Shown piece after piece: positions 7,862 to 16,460 of a stretch of DNA of 64,000 bases. Within the stretch, counting starts at the first letter, position 1. The number at the start of each line of letters is the position of its first letter. Both the position numbers and the translations under genes were made by a program. This DNA comes from Ewingella sp963519305 (lineage in GTDB: Bacteria; Pseudomonadota; Gammaproteobacteria; Enterobacterales; Enterobacteriaceae), in NCBI GenBank assembly GCA_963519305.1, contig CAUQMS010000004.1, forward strand, positions 220,004 through 284,003, written 5' to 3'. The notes under the pieces were generated by a model. That model was not told the origin of the DNA and searched no databases. It worked only from the letters and a program-made list of their open reading frames with translations.

Positions 7862-9835
7862 ATGGTTAAGGTTACATTGACACCGGCATTCAAAGTCGGG
7901 CTTATCGCACAGCTAATCACCGCTGCATTCCCGGTCTTTGCCGAGGACGCCAGAGACATGAAGGAGAAAGAGGATCAGATTGTGGTGACCGCCTCGTCGG
8001 TCCAACAGAACCTCAAGGATGCGCCTGCCAGTATCAGCGTGATCACCCGCGAAGATCTGGACAGAAAACCGGTGCAAAACCTCAAAGACGTACTGAAAGA
8101 TGTTCCTGGCGTGCAGCTCACCAGCGAAGGTGACAACCGTCAGGGCGTCAGCATCCGTGGCCTGAGCAGCGGCTATACCCTGATTCTGGTCGATGGCAAA
8201 CGCGTTAACTCGCGTAATGCGGTCTTCCGCCATAACGATTTTGATCTGAGCTGGATCCCGGCTGAATCCATTGAACGCATTGAAGTGGTGCGCGGGCCGA
8301 TGTCTTCCCTATACGGCTCGGATGCGCTGGGCGGCGTGGTCAACATCATCACCAAAAAAATCGGTACGGCCTGGCACGGTACTCTTAGCGCGGATACCAC
8401 CGTGCAGGAGCACCGCGACCGTGGCGACAGCTACAACGGCAACTTCTTCACCAGTGGTCCGCTGATCGACGGCTTGCTCGGTGTAAAAGTTTTTGGCGCA
8501 CTGGGCAAGCGTGAAAAAGATCAGGCAGACTCCGCCAGCGGTGAGAAAGGTCAGCCGCGCATCGAAGGTTACACCTCGCGCAACACCAACGTCGAATTTG
8601 CACTGACGCCAACCGACGATCAGGACATGACTTTCGGGTACGGCCTCGACCGCCAGGATCGCGATTCCGATACGCTGGATAAAAACCGTATTGAGCGCGA
8701 AAACTACTCCGTCGGGCACAACGGCCGCTGGGGCTGGGCAAACACCGAACTGCGTTTCTACGGTGAAAACATCGAGAATAAAAATGCCGACACTATTACC
8801 TCCAAAAATAACTCTCTGGACGGCAAAATCGTCGTGCCGCTTGGCGAATATAACCAGCTGTTCACTTTCGGCGGCGAATATCGTAATGACAAACTGGAAG
8901 ACGGCGTAAATCTCGCCAGTACCGGCAGCACGCAGGCCAACCAGTACGCGCTGTTTGTGGAAGACGAATGGCGGATTTTCGAAAGTCTGGCGCTGACCGG
9001 CGGCGTACGTATGGATGACCATGAAAACTACGGGGTTAACTGGTCACCGCGTGCCTATCTGGTTTACAACGCCACGGATACCGTGACGGTGAAAGGCGGC
9101 TGGGCGAGTGCGTTTAAAGCGCCATCCCTGCTTCAGCTCAGCCCTGACTGGCAAAGCGCATCCTGCCGGGGCAGCTGCCAGATCATCGGTAATCCGGATC
9201 TGAAAGCGGAAACCAGCGAGAACGTCGAACTGGGCCTGTACTACGCGGGGGAAGAAGGGCTTCTGGAAGATGTGACCGCCAGTGCCACCGTATTCCAGAA
9301 CGATGTCGACGACATGATCAGCGTCAACCGCACGTCAAACCGTTCTCAGGCGCCGAGCTACGATAACTTCGTTGGGTTCGACTCCGCCGGTAACCCGATC
9401 TTCAACTATTTCAACGTTAACAAGGCGCGTATTCGCGGGCTGGAAACCGAACTGAACATCCCGTTCAGCGACGAAGTGGGCCTGAAACTCAACTACACCT
9501 ATAACGACGGACGCGATCTCAGCAAAGGGGGCAACAAACCGCTGACCGCCTTACCGTTCCATACCGCTAACGCCACACTGGACTGGAAACCGCAGGAAGA
9601 TTGGGGTCTGTATCTGTCCGCTAACCTCAAAGGCGAAGCGCGCACCGTCGCCAACGACGATGCTACCCCCGGCGGCTACACCATCTGGAACACCGGCGGT
9701 TCGTACAAAGTGAACAAAGCCGTGAAAATCCGCGCGGGGGTCTTAAACCTCCTCGATAAAGATCTCAACCGCGACAGCTACAGCTATAACGAAGATGGAC
9801 GTCGCTACTTTATGGCGGTGGATTACAGCTTCTGA
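7862..9835 (+). CDS. TonB-dependent outer-membrane siderophore receptor (CirA/FepA-like)
   Basis: A 657-residue receptor: signal peptide ending near FAEDA, a short TonB-box-like DQIVVTAS, a plug domain (SISVITREDL through GGVVNIITKK) and a 22-strand-type barrel ending VDYSF with the terminal aromatic residue expected for outer-membrane assembly. The ATG at 7862 is chosen because GGAG (7852-7855) lies 6 bases upstream; the frame stays open back to about 7733 but that extension is not signal-like. Length and ending resemble the catecholate/colicin I receptor Cir. It probably feeds the ABC importer just upstream and may be transcribed with it from the Fur-controlled promoter. The siderophore is not determined. 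Confidence 0.9.
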   Translation: MVKVTLTPAFKVGLIAQLITAAFPVFAEDARDMKEKEDQIVVTASSVQQNLKDAPASISVITREDLDRKPVQNLKDVLKDVPGVQLTSEGDNRQGVSIRGLSSGYTLILVDGKRVNSRNAVFRHNDFDLSWIPAESIERIEVVRGPMSSLYGSDALGGVVNIITKKIGTAWHGTLSADTTVQEHRDRGDSYNGNFFTSGPLIDGLLGVKVFGALGKREKDQADSASGEKGQPRIEGYTSRNTNVEFALTPTDDQDMTFGYGLDRQDRDSDTLDKNRIERENYSVGHNGRWGWANTELRFYGENIENKNADTITSKNNSLDGKIVVPLGEYNQLFTFGGEYRNDKLEDGVNLASTGSTQANQYALFVEDEWRIFESLALTGGVRMDDHENYGVNWSPRAYLVYNATDTVTVKGGWASAFKAPSLLQLSPDWQSASCRGSCQIIGNPDLKAETSENVELGLYYAGEEGLLEDVTASATVFQNDVDDMISVNRTSNRSQAPSYDNFVGFDSAGNPIFNYFNVNKARIRGLETELNIPFSDEVGLKLNYTYNDGRDLSKGGNKPLTALPFHTANATLDWKPQEDWGLYLSANLKGEARTVANDDATPGGYTIWNTGGSYKVNKAVKIRAGVLNLLDKDLNRDSYSYNEDGRRYFMAVDYSF

Positions 9836-9897
9836 TGATCTGCTGATTTCGTCGGCCGTTTTTAAGGTCAAGGCCGCGGGCGGTGGCTCACACCGGG

Positions 9898-9925
9898 GTA
9901 AGGGGATTTAAATGAATCCCCTTAC
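9898..9925. terminator. Strong inverted repeat after the receptor gene, probable terminator
   Basis: A perfect 11-bp stem (GTAAGGGGATT/AATCCCCTTAC) with a 6-base loop, about 60 bases after the receptor stop. The T-run (ATTTTTT) comes 10 bases later, so it is not a textbook terminator but could end transcription or protect the mRNA end. Confidence 0.55.
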
Positions 9926-10033
9926 CAATCCCGCATTTTTTACTGCGCGCTACCGCTGGGATGATGGACATATTCTGTTGCTCTGACGTGTGGCGCAAAA
10001 TCCTGCCGCTGCGCGGTTCTACAAATCACGCAG

Positions 10034-10071
10034 TACTGATTTCCCCCACGAAACCGTGAGGAAAATCAGTA
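10034..10071 (-). terminator. Hairpin after the sugar-ABC permease gene
   Basis: Arms TACTGATTT/AAATCAGTA plus CACG/CGTG close a near-continuous 17-bp stem with a 4-base AAAC loop. It starts 4 bases beyond the permease stop on the minus strand. There is no clear U-tract, so termination is likely but not certain. Confidence 0.5.
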
Positions 10072-10074
10072 TCA

Positions 10075-11082
10075 TTACCGTTTCTGAATATACGTCAGCG
10101 CCAGTGCGACGGCCAGAACCAAACCCTTGATGATATCCATCGCGTAGTAGGGTACCGACAACATCACCAGCCCGTTGGACAGCACGCCCAGAATCACCGC
10201 ACCAATCAGCGTGCCGAGCGCGTTGGGTTTACCGGAACCGGCCAGTGAAAAACCGATATACGCTGCGGCGACCGCATCCATCAGATAGCCGCTGCCGGCA
10301 TTCACCTGCGAAGAACCAATGCGTGATGCCAGTAAAATCCCGCCAGAACCGGCCAGTAATGAAGAGATGATGTAAGCCGTCACACGATAGCGTGCGGTGC
10401 GGATCCCAGCCAGACGCGCCGCCAGCGGATTCCCGCCAATGGCGTACATGCGCCGTCCATGTTTGGTCAGCGACATAAACAGCTGCACCACGACGGTCAC
10501 GACGGCCATCACGATAACAATGACCGGCACCTGACCCAGCAGGCTGAACACCGCGGGCACTGTACCTTCGGCCATATCGCCACTCGGTAACACCATATTT
10601 TCGGTGATGGAGCCGCCGTAGCTGTAGGTCATCGCCGCGCCCTGAATCACAAACAGACTGGCAAGCGTTGCCAGCATGTCAGGAATTTTCAGAATCACGA
10701 TCAGAAAGGCGTTGAACAGCCCGACCAGTGTACAGAGCGCAAGGGTGATCAGAATCGCTTCGGTGGTATTGAACCCGTGCCAGACGAACATCGAAATCAC
10801 CAGCGCATTGGCCAGCGATGCGGTTGAACCCACTGACAAATCAAAACCGCCGACTGACAGCGAAATCGACACACCGATGGCGATCACCGTGACGATAGCA
10901 ATCGAGCGCAGGATATTGATGATGTTTGACGGCTCTAAAAAGTTGTCAGACGCGATGCCAAACCCGGCGATCAGCAGCACAACGGTGAGCAACATGCCCC
11001 ATTTGTAGAGAAATTCGAATAACTGATGGCGCCATGGCTGAGCCACAGGGACATTCTGATCGGTAATCACAGCTTTACTCAC
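10075..11082 (-). CDS. Sugar-type (RbsC family) ABC transporter permease
   Basis: A 335-residue inner-membrane protein with eight to ten hydrophobic segments and the RbsC/XylH family signature GGFDLSVGSTASLANA near residue 77, plus RRMYAIGGNPLAARLAGI near 210. It should form the channel of a CUT2-class importer for a pentose or similar small sugar. The ATPase gene upstream overlaps it by 4 bases (ATGA). No periplasmic binding protein is encoded next to the pair, which is unusual. The substrate is unknown. Confidence 0.9.
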   Translation of the reverse strand: MSKAVITDQNVPVAQPWRHQLFEFLYKWGMLLTVVLLIAGFGIASDNFLEPSNIINILRSIAIVTVIAIGVSISLSVGGFDLSVGSTASLANALVISMFVWHGFNTTEAILITLALCTLVGLFNAFLIVILKIPDMLATLASLFVIQGAAMTYSYGGSITENMVLPSGDMAEGTVPAVFSLLGQVPVIVIVMAVVTVVVQLFMSLTKHGRRMYAIGGNPLAARLAGIRTARYRVTAYIISSLLAGSGGILLASRIGSSQVNAGSGYLMDAVAAAYIGFSLAGSGKPNALGTLIGAVILGVLSNGLVMLSVPYYAMDIIKGLVLAVALALTYIQKR

Positions 11083-12602
11083 GCGGGTGTTCCTCCGGTG
11101 GAATACATTAATAGTGTCTCTTCGTCGACGTCTGCGGCGTTGAGTTCAGCCACAATACGGCCGTCCCACAACACCAGAATGCGGTCGCATAACCCGACCA
11201 GTTCGGCGAACTCACCGGAAGCATAGATAATGCCTTTTCCCTGTTGCGCCAGGCCGTCAATCAGCCTGAAAACGTCCGTTTTGGCTTTGATGTCCACGCC
11301 TTTGGTCGGTTCGTCAAAAATCAACACCTGACTCTCACTGCGCAGCCATTTCCCGATCGCCACTTTTTGCTGGTTGCCGCCGGACAGGCGGGCCAGTTTT
11401 TGCAGCGGCCCGGAAGCCCGAATACCTAAACGGCCAATAATATCCTTCGCCCAGACCAATGCCTGACGCGAATTGAAAATCGAAAAACGTGAAAAGCTGT
11501 CATCGGCGGTGACGCTGAGGTTCATCGGAATATCTTCGTCGATAAAAATCCCCTCCTTGCGCCGCTCCTCCGGCACCAGAGCCAGCCCAAGTTCGACCGA
11601 CAGATACGGCTCTTTCGGCCTCCAGGGCTTACCGTTGAGCTCGCCGCTCTCCACCTGACTCGGTGTGGCACCAAACAGTGCCTTACAGAGTTCCGTTTTC
11701 CCTGCTCCGGCGAGGCCAGCAATGCCCAGAATTTCGCCGCGGTGCAGGCTTAGGGAGATATCACGCAGTTTGTCTTTGTCGTGCATCCCCTGAATACGCA
11801 GCAGGGTTTCAGGGCTGTGCGGCGGGCGGCGCGGCGGATAAATATCGTCGAGCTGATGACCAATCATCTTCTCGATAATGTTTTCATTGGTCAGGCCGTC
11901 CATGCTGTCATCGCTGACCAGACGACCGTCACGCAGTACGGTCATGCGGTCGCAGACATCACGCAGTTCATGAATACGGTGCGAAATAAACACCACCGCC
12001 ATCCCAGCGGCTTTCAGCTTGCGCACCAGAGCAAACAGCCGCTCACTTTCGGCCTGATCGAGCGGGGCAGTGGGTTCATCGAGGATCAGGAAACGGCATT
12101 TATGCGACAGCGCACGGGCCAGCAAAATCAGCTGCTTTTCTGCCAGCGTGCAGCTTTCGATGCGGCCACGCAGGTTGATTTTCAGCCCGAGCTGGTCAAT
12201 CAGCCGCTGGGCATGATGATAAATTTCAGACCAGTTATGCAGGTGGCCCGGCTCCGAAAGCGTATCCAGCATGATGTTTTCGGCCACGTTAAGCGTTGGC
12301 ACCAGCGCGACATCCACCTCCTGCTGTACCAGATGAATACCGTGCGCCCGTGCCTGATGCGGTAATTTCACCGTCACCGGCTGTCCGTCGATGGTTATCT
12401 GGCCAGTGTAATGGTCATGCGTGCCTGACAGCACGGCCATCAGCGTGGATTTCCCCGCGCCATTGGCGCCTACCAGGGCATGAACCGATCCGCCTTCCAG
12501 AGTGAAATCCACCTGGTGCAGGGCAGGGAAACCGGCAAATGAAATCGAGATATTACGCATCTCAAGGATTGAGGAGCTCACGCTGGGGTTGGCCTTATGC
12601 AA
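11079..12602 (-). CDS. Sugar-type (RbsA family) ABC transporter ATP-binding protein, two fused domains
   Basis: A 507-residue protein with two ABC domains. The first has Walker A GANGAGKST near residue 44 and Walker B FLILDEPT. The second has a degenerate Walker A (GLAGAGKTELC) and a good signature LSGGNQQKVAIGKWL near 408. The weak first signature (TLAEKQ) and the altered second P-loop are common in the RbsA/MglA/XylG class. It drives the permease encoded 3'. Upstream there are about 115 bases of ordinary intergenic DNA, then a long palindromic element where a binding-protein gene might be expected. Confidence 0.9.
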   Translation of the reverse strand: MHKANPSVSSSILEMRNISISFAGFPALHQVDFTLEGGSVHALVGANGAGKSTLMAVLSGTHDHYTGQITIDGQPVTVKLPHQARAHGIHLVQQEVDVALVPTLNVAENIMLDTLSEPGHLHNWSEIYHHAQRLIDQLGLKINLRGRIESCTLAEKQLILLARALSHKCRFLILDEPTAPLDQAESERLFALVRKLKAAGMAVVFISHRIHELRDVCDRMTVLRDGRLVSDDSMDGLTNENIIEKMIGHQLDDIYPPRRPPHSPETLLRIQGMHDKDKLRDISLSLHRGEILGIAGLAGAGKTELCKALFGATPSQVESGELNGKPWRPKEPYLSVELGLALVPEERRKEGIFIDEDIPMNLSVTADDSFSRFSIFNSRQALVWAKDIIGRLGIRASGPLQKLARLSGGNQQKVAIGKWLRSESQVLIFDEPTKGVDIKAKTDVFRLIDGLAQQGKGIIYASGEFAELVGLCDRILVLWDGRIVAELNAADVDEETLLMYSTGGTPA

Positions 12603-12750
12603 ATAAGTTTGGATTGGTGTAAATGGCGTTATAGACGTTTAGCCGTCCATGACTTGCAGTGACAAAGTTTTAACATAACGACGGATTTAAGCAACTTATT
12701 TTCAACTCTTGAAATATTAGGCTGCTGCCCAAACCTGCTTTTAAATCTTT

Positions 12751-12786
12751 AAATTCAAATTCAAATTCAAATTCAAATTCAAATTC
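12751..12786. repeat. AAATTC hexanucleotide array, 6 units
   Basis: Six uninterrupted copies of AAATTC at the left end of element E1, merging into TTCAAGGTC. The unit resembles the TTGAATTTAAA motif found once at the right end of the same element, suggesting local expansion of an end motif. Confidence 0.95.
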
Positions 12787-13254
12787 AAGGTCGTGGGCGT
12801 CGGCCCACATCGACGAGGGGGCGGCCAGTCGCCGCCGCCCCCTCGACCCCGGGCTCTTTCATTAGGCTCCTCCAGCTGCGCTGGTCACAATGGCCGTGTT
12901 TCAGTTGCAGCTGCTATAGCCGCAAACTCCGCCGCTGCGCGGTTCTCTCAGTTCGGGCTTCAACCCGCGTAAAAAGACTCGCGGTTTTGCGCCACTCCCT
13001 CGACGTCGTTTTGAACGCGGCCCCGATATTTTTAAAGACAAACACCAAGCAGATTTTGATTTTGAATTTAAATAAGCCTCGGCCGCATTCAAAAATGTCA
13101 CCGGCAAGTCGGTGGCGAGACAACGTCTTTACCGTTGGCTCAAACCCGCAGCCGGGAATCGCGGAGCGATGACATTTTGCGGCTATCGCTGTGGCCCCTG
13201 AAACACGGCCATCCCGATTCAGCGATAGCGCGCAGTTTAAAAAAACGCAGGATT

Positions 13255-13284
13255 CCAAAGGAGGTTCGTTTAAACCTCCTTTGG
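13255..13284. repeat. AGGAGG hairpin of element E1
   Basis: A perfect 12-bp stem (CCAAAGGAGGTT/AACCTCCTTTGG) with loop CGTTTA. One strand carries a perfect Shine-Dalgarno-like AAGGAGG and the other its complement. The same hairpin occurs in E2 (with compensating stem changes) and E3, always with loop CGTTTA. Confidence 0.85.
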
Positions 13285-13369
13285 GCCCGTGTGGGCGGCG
13301 AGCCCACGGTTTTGACCTTGAATTTAAACGGCGAGTTTGGGTGGCGAGCCCACGACCTTGACCTTGAAT

Positions 13370-14281
13370 TTAAAAAGCGTTTTCGGTCCGCAATCCGAAC
13401 GCCAGGGCGACGCCGAGCGCCTCCTCGGCCCTCACAATAATCCGTCCCTCCGCTTCGGTAAGCGGGATCTCACCGACTGTTAAACTGTTGTGGACCTGCT
13501 CCAGCGACCCGGTCGCAAATTCCAGTGCGACCATACGGGCACTGCCGTTTTCGCCTTGCGGGACTTTGCCGAATTCAGCGACAGCGCGTTCAGGCGTGAT
13601 AAAGCGCACCGTGGCGCGCCCGGCACTCATTTTAAAACCACCGTGACCGTCGCTGACCAGAACCTGTTTACCGAACAATTCGCCGTAGACCTGCGCCGCA
13701 TGCTGTGGGTTTCCGGCGGTAATCACAAAGCCGCTGATGTCAGTCACGCCGTTCGGATGGCGCTGCCATTCGGTACGCCAGACCAGTTCCGGCGTAACGT
13801 GCTGACAGAAGAAACTGCGGCCATTGGGGACGCGGTCGGCAGCCAGCGGTACGGTGCGAAAACGCGCGTTGGGCTCGGAGCCATCGTTAAGCTGCACCGG
13901 GCGGAAAAACTCCGCCGGGGGTGAACCGGCGATGTTTTGCTGCTGCAAATGGCTGAAGGCGGTGTCGGAATTCTGTGTTTTCCATACCAGCCCGGTCAGG
14001 CCCGGCGGGGCCAACCATAAATCTTTGCGGGTGTGTTCGTTCGCCGCTTCATAACCCAGCAGTTCAAGATAGTTCTCGCCAAAGATCGCCAGATGATTGC
14101 TCGACCCGAGCGAATGGTGTCCGCGCGGTGTGAGCTGAAAGCCGAGACGGCGGAACTGCTGCTCGGCATGGTCCAGCCTGCCTGCAACATTGACCACTGC
14201 GTGATCCAGATGCGGCGTAATGTGCGTTTCCGAGACAGTGCGTTCAGGCGTTGCCAGATCATTGATAGATAATTCAGTCAT
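13370..14281 (-). CDS. Glyoxalase-like (VOC superfamily) protein
   Basis: A 303-residue soluble protein with two glyoxalase/VOC-type halves. The first begins LDHAVVNVAGRLDHAEQQFRRLGF (about residues 25-50) and contains HHSLGSSNHLAIFGENYLELLG; the second begins near DISGFVITAGNPQHAAQVYGELFG. It overlaps the upstream CMD-protein gene by 8 bases and is the last gene of the seven-gene importer/monooxygenase operon. Its job is unknown; a ring-opening, isomerase or binding role on the product of the monooxygenase is possible. Its TAA lies inside the end motif of element E1, so the last residues (AF) come from the element. Confidence 0.78.
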   Translation of the reverse strand: MTELSINDLATPERTVSETHITPHLDHAVVNVAGRLDHAEQQFRRLGFQLTPRGHHSLGSSNHLAIFGENYLELLGYEAANEHTRKDLWLAPPGLTGLVWKTQNSDTAFSHLQQQNIAGSPPAEFFRPVQLNDGSEPNARFRTVPLAADRVPNGRSFFCQHVTPELVWRTEWQRHPNGVTDISGFVITAGNPQHAAQVYGELFGKQVLVSDGHGGFKMSAGRATVRFITPERAVAEFGKVPQGENGSARMVALEFATGSLEQVHNSLTVGEIPLTEAEGRIIVRAEEALGVALAFGLRTENAF

Positions 14282-15389
14282 CGAACGGTTCTCCCAGCGT
14301 GAGCATCAGACGGTTGGCCCAGGCGAAGAATGCCGCGGACTGCGCCAGATCGACAATTTCCAGCGTGCTTAGCCCCTGTTCGCGCAGACGGGAAATATGC
14401 GTGGTGCTGGCCGTCGGCGGCGTAGCAGAGAGCGCGGCGGCGAAATCGATTTCGGCCTGCCAGCGCGGTGACTGCCCCTGGCTCAAAATGCCGCCCGGCG
14501 CGGTGTCGATAAGCTTCTGTACCTCGTCGTTTTGTTTGGACAACTGGCTGGCCTTGCGTGCATGTACTGACGCGCAGTAGATACAGCCATTGATTTTGCT
14601 GGCGACGGTGGCCGCCAGTTCACGTTCTTTGCGCGGCAGGCCGCCGCTGGTGTAGAAAATGCCTTTGTCGGTCAGCGTGCGCTGCTCAAGCACCGGCAGG
14701 TTGCGGCCAAGCAGACGGAAATAGTCGGAATCCGTATGGCCAAACCGTGCCAGAATCGCCTGTTGTTCGGTATCAAACTCGGCCAGTTTTTTCGCCGCGA
14801 TCCACGGCTCCCAGCCCAGTTCTGCTTGCGTGAAAACCTTCGGTGCGGAGCGGCCGCTGTGCGTTTTGCCGTCAGTGCGCCAGAAAGCGGCGACGGCGGG
14901 TTTGTCGCTGGCGTTTTCTACCGGCTGACCACCAATCAGACGGTAGCTGCGCAGCACGCGGGTCTGGTAACTGACAAATGCGATCAGTTGCGACAGTGTG
15001 ACGATGGCGTCAACGTTCCAGCCTGCCAGTTGCAGGCTTTGCAGATGGGCCGCCGTGGCGCTGGCCGGTTTAAAGCTCAGGCGTTCGCCGTGATCGAGTG
15101 CTGCCTGTAATCTGTCGCTGTTGCCATTGCCGTTGACGCCCTGTAAACGCTCGGCGTAATGCGACGCCAGTGCGTTATCCCCGTGCCAGCGCGCGACGTT
15201 TTCGGCGAGCAGGAGGCGTTCGGCGAGTGTAAAATCCACGGTGTCATCCCCGTTGAAAATCGTCTCATAGCTGCCCTGAGTGTGGCGCGTAGCGGCATCG
15301 CGGGTTTCGCGGGCCTGTGCCAGTTCAGAATCAGCGTCGATAGCGGCCAACTGAGCCAGCAGATCGGCGGAGTGCGTAGTAGAAGTCAT
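14274..15389 (-). CDS. Two-domain CMD/alkylhydroperoxidase-like protein
   Basis: A 371-residue protein that looks like two carboxymuconolactone-decarboxylase/AhpD-like domains in one chain. The C-terminal one has the redox motif CIYCASVH (Cys269-x-x-Cys272-x3-His), the active-site pattern of AhpD; the N-terminal half lacks it. I recall two separate neighbouring families (Avi_7169 and Avi_7170 types) that correspond to the two halves, so this may be a fusion. It may reduce peroxides made by the flavin monooxygenase encoded upstream. It overlaps that gene by 4 bases and the glyoxalase-fold gene by 8. Confidence 0.8.
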   Translation of the reverse strand: MTSTTHSADLLAQLAAIDADSELAQARETRDAATRHTQGSYETIFNGDDTVDFTLAERLLLAENVARWHGDNALASHYAERLQGVNGNGNSDRLQAALDHGERLSFKPASATAAHLQSLQLAGWNVDAIVTLSQLIAFVSYQTRVLRSYRLIGGQPVENASDKPAVAAFWRTDGKTHSGRSAPKVFTQAELGWEPWIAAKKLAEFDTEQQAILARFGHTDSDYFRLLGRNLPVLEQRTLTDKGIFYTSGGLPRKERELAATVASKINGCIYCASVHARKASQLSKQNDEVQKLIDTAPGGILSQGQSPRWQAEIDFAAALSATPPTASTTHISRLREQGLSTLEIVDLAQSAAFFAWANRLMLTLGEPFDD

Positions 15390-16438
15390 AAGGTTTCCTT
15401 AGCAAGTTCTGGCAGAGGGGAAGTCACAGTTTTCGGAGTTCGGCGTACCCAGCCCAGCGCAGGAGCAACCTGGCGGGCGATCAGTTCAATAGAGCGTAAA
15501 ATGTACGGGTGTGGCGGATCGATAGAGTGAACCTGGAAGGCCAGATCGGTTACCCGGGCCAGTGCGCTGTCCTGCCTGAGTGAAGCAATGACCTGCTCCG
15601 GCGAACCCAGATGCACGTCGAACGCACGGATGTGATCGTCGAGGGTATCTCCCTGCACGATCTGACCGCTGGCGCGGTGATTCTCTGCCTGACGGCGCAG
15701 CCCTTTTTCCGCTAAACGTCGCGCTTCATTGCCATCTTCGGTTACAAAGGCGGTGCGCGAACCCATTATGCGTGGTTCGACACCGGCGGGCAGGGCGGCG
15801 AGATAGGCGTCAATAATCGGGTTCTGAATCTCGGCAAGTCCCAGGTTTGGCGCATTGGCCGGGCGTGGCTGCGTGCGTGACAGCATCAGGCCATCGCCTG
15901 CGAGTCCCGCCCGCTGGCCGCCTTCAACTGAAAACGTGGCTTGCCATATACGGCCCGCCAGCTGCGGGGCTGGCGGATATAAACGGTTATCGGTACCTGC
16001 CAGCGGTTCGCCGCGCCATGCCTGCAAAAGCACGTGCAGATTCTCGCTAAATACCGTGCCGCGCTGGCTGCTCTCCAGCCCGAACGGTGGGAATGAGGTT
16101 GGTGTACCGCCGGAGCCTAAACCAATTTCCAGCCGTCCACCGGACAGTAAATCCAGCACCGAGGTGTCTTCTGCCACGCGCAGGGCGTTTTCCATTGCCA
16201 GCGTGATAATGCCGGTACCTAAACGGATAAAACGGGTGCGCGCCGCCACCTGCGCCAGAAACACCAGCGGTGCGGGCAGGCCGCCTTCTGCAGCATGAAA
16301 ATGGTGCTGCGCGACCCACGCCGAATCGAAACCCTGCTGTTCGGCGTGAATAATTTGCTCCGTTGCCAGCCGGTAGCGCTCCTGCGGGCTGGTGTCATCC
16401 AGCAGGCGTGTAAAGAATCCAAGTCGTTTAGTGCTCAT
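15386..16438 (-). CDS. Luciferase-like flavin-dependent monooxygenase (KPN_01858-type)
   Basis: A 350-residue bacterial-luciferase-fold oxidoreductase. Typical family parts are AEQQGFDSAWVAQHHF near residue 33, RTRFIRLGTGIITL near 69 and LSGGRLEIGLGSGG near 100. Such enzymes use reduced FMN and oxygen to oxidise organic substrates. It sits in one operon with a peptide-type ABC importer, a CMD/AhpD-like protein and a glyoxalase-fold protein, an arrangement I know from Klebsiella (KPN_01854-01858). The substrate has not been established as far as I know; a sulfur- or nitrogen-containing small molecule is an inference. Confidence 0.85.
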   Translation of the reverse strand: MSTKRLGFFTRLLDDTSPQERYRLATEQIIHAEQQGFDSAWVAQHHFHAAEGGLPAPLVFLAQVAARTRFIRLGTGIITLAMENALRVAEDTSVLDLLSGGRLEIGLGSGGTPTSFPPFGLESSQRGTVFSENLHVLLQAWRGEPLAGTDNRLYPPAPQLAGRIWQATFSVEGGQRAGLAGDGLMLSRTQPRPANAPNLGLAEIQNPIIDAYLAALPAGVEPRIMGSRTAFVTEDGNEARRLAEKGLRRQAENHRASGQIVQGDTLDDHIRAFDVHLGSPEQVIASLRQDSALARVTDLAFQVHSIDPPHPYILRSIELIARQVAPALGWVRRTPKTVTSPLPELAKETL

Positions 16439-16460
16439 CGTTATTCCTTCACTCTTTCAG

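Larger units (their letters stand above)
12721..13378. repeat. Long palindromic intergenic element, copy 1 (E1)
   Basis: Copy 1 of a three-copy family. From the left: AAATTC array (12751-12786), hairpin GTGGGC/GCCCAC (12793-12808), 12-bp GC hairpin (12814-12845), core ATGGCCGTGTTTCAG (12890-12904), ATAGCCGCAAA (12916-12926), inner arm, TTTTGAACGCGGCC (13009-13022), central A+T-rich loop, then the same modules inverted: GGCCGCATTCAAAA (13081-13094), TTTGCGGCTAT (13176-13186), CTGAAACACGGCCAT (13198-13212), the AGGAGG hairpin (13255-13284) and GTGGGC/GCCCAC (13291-13307). The 15-bp core repeat is an exact inverted pair about 290 bp apart. The right end TTTAAAAAGC contains the stop codon of the glyoxalase-fold gene. 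No credible protein is encoded. I do not recognise the family. Confidence 0.88.

Noticed and set aside
12751..12786. Direct repeats considered as CRISPR
   Set aside because: Units are six bases with no spacers, and there are no cas genes.
12914..13440. Several 60-115 codon frames on both strands of element E1
   Set aside because: All lie within the inverted repeat, have no ribosome site and no family resemblance; one runs into the VOC gene in antisense.
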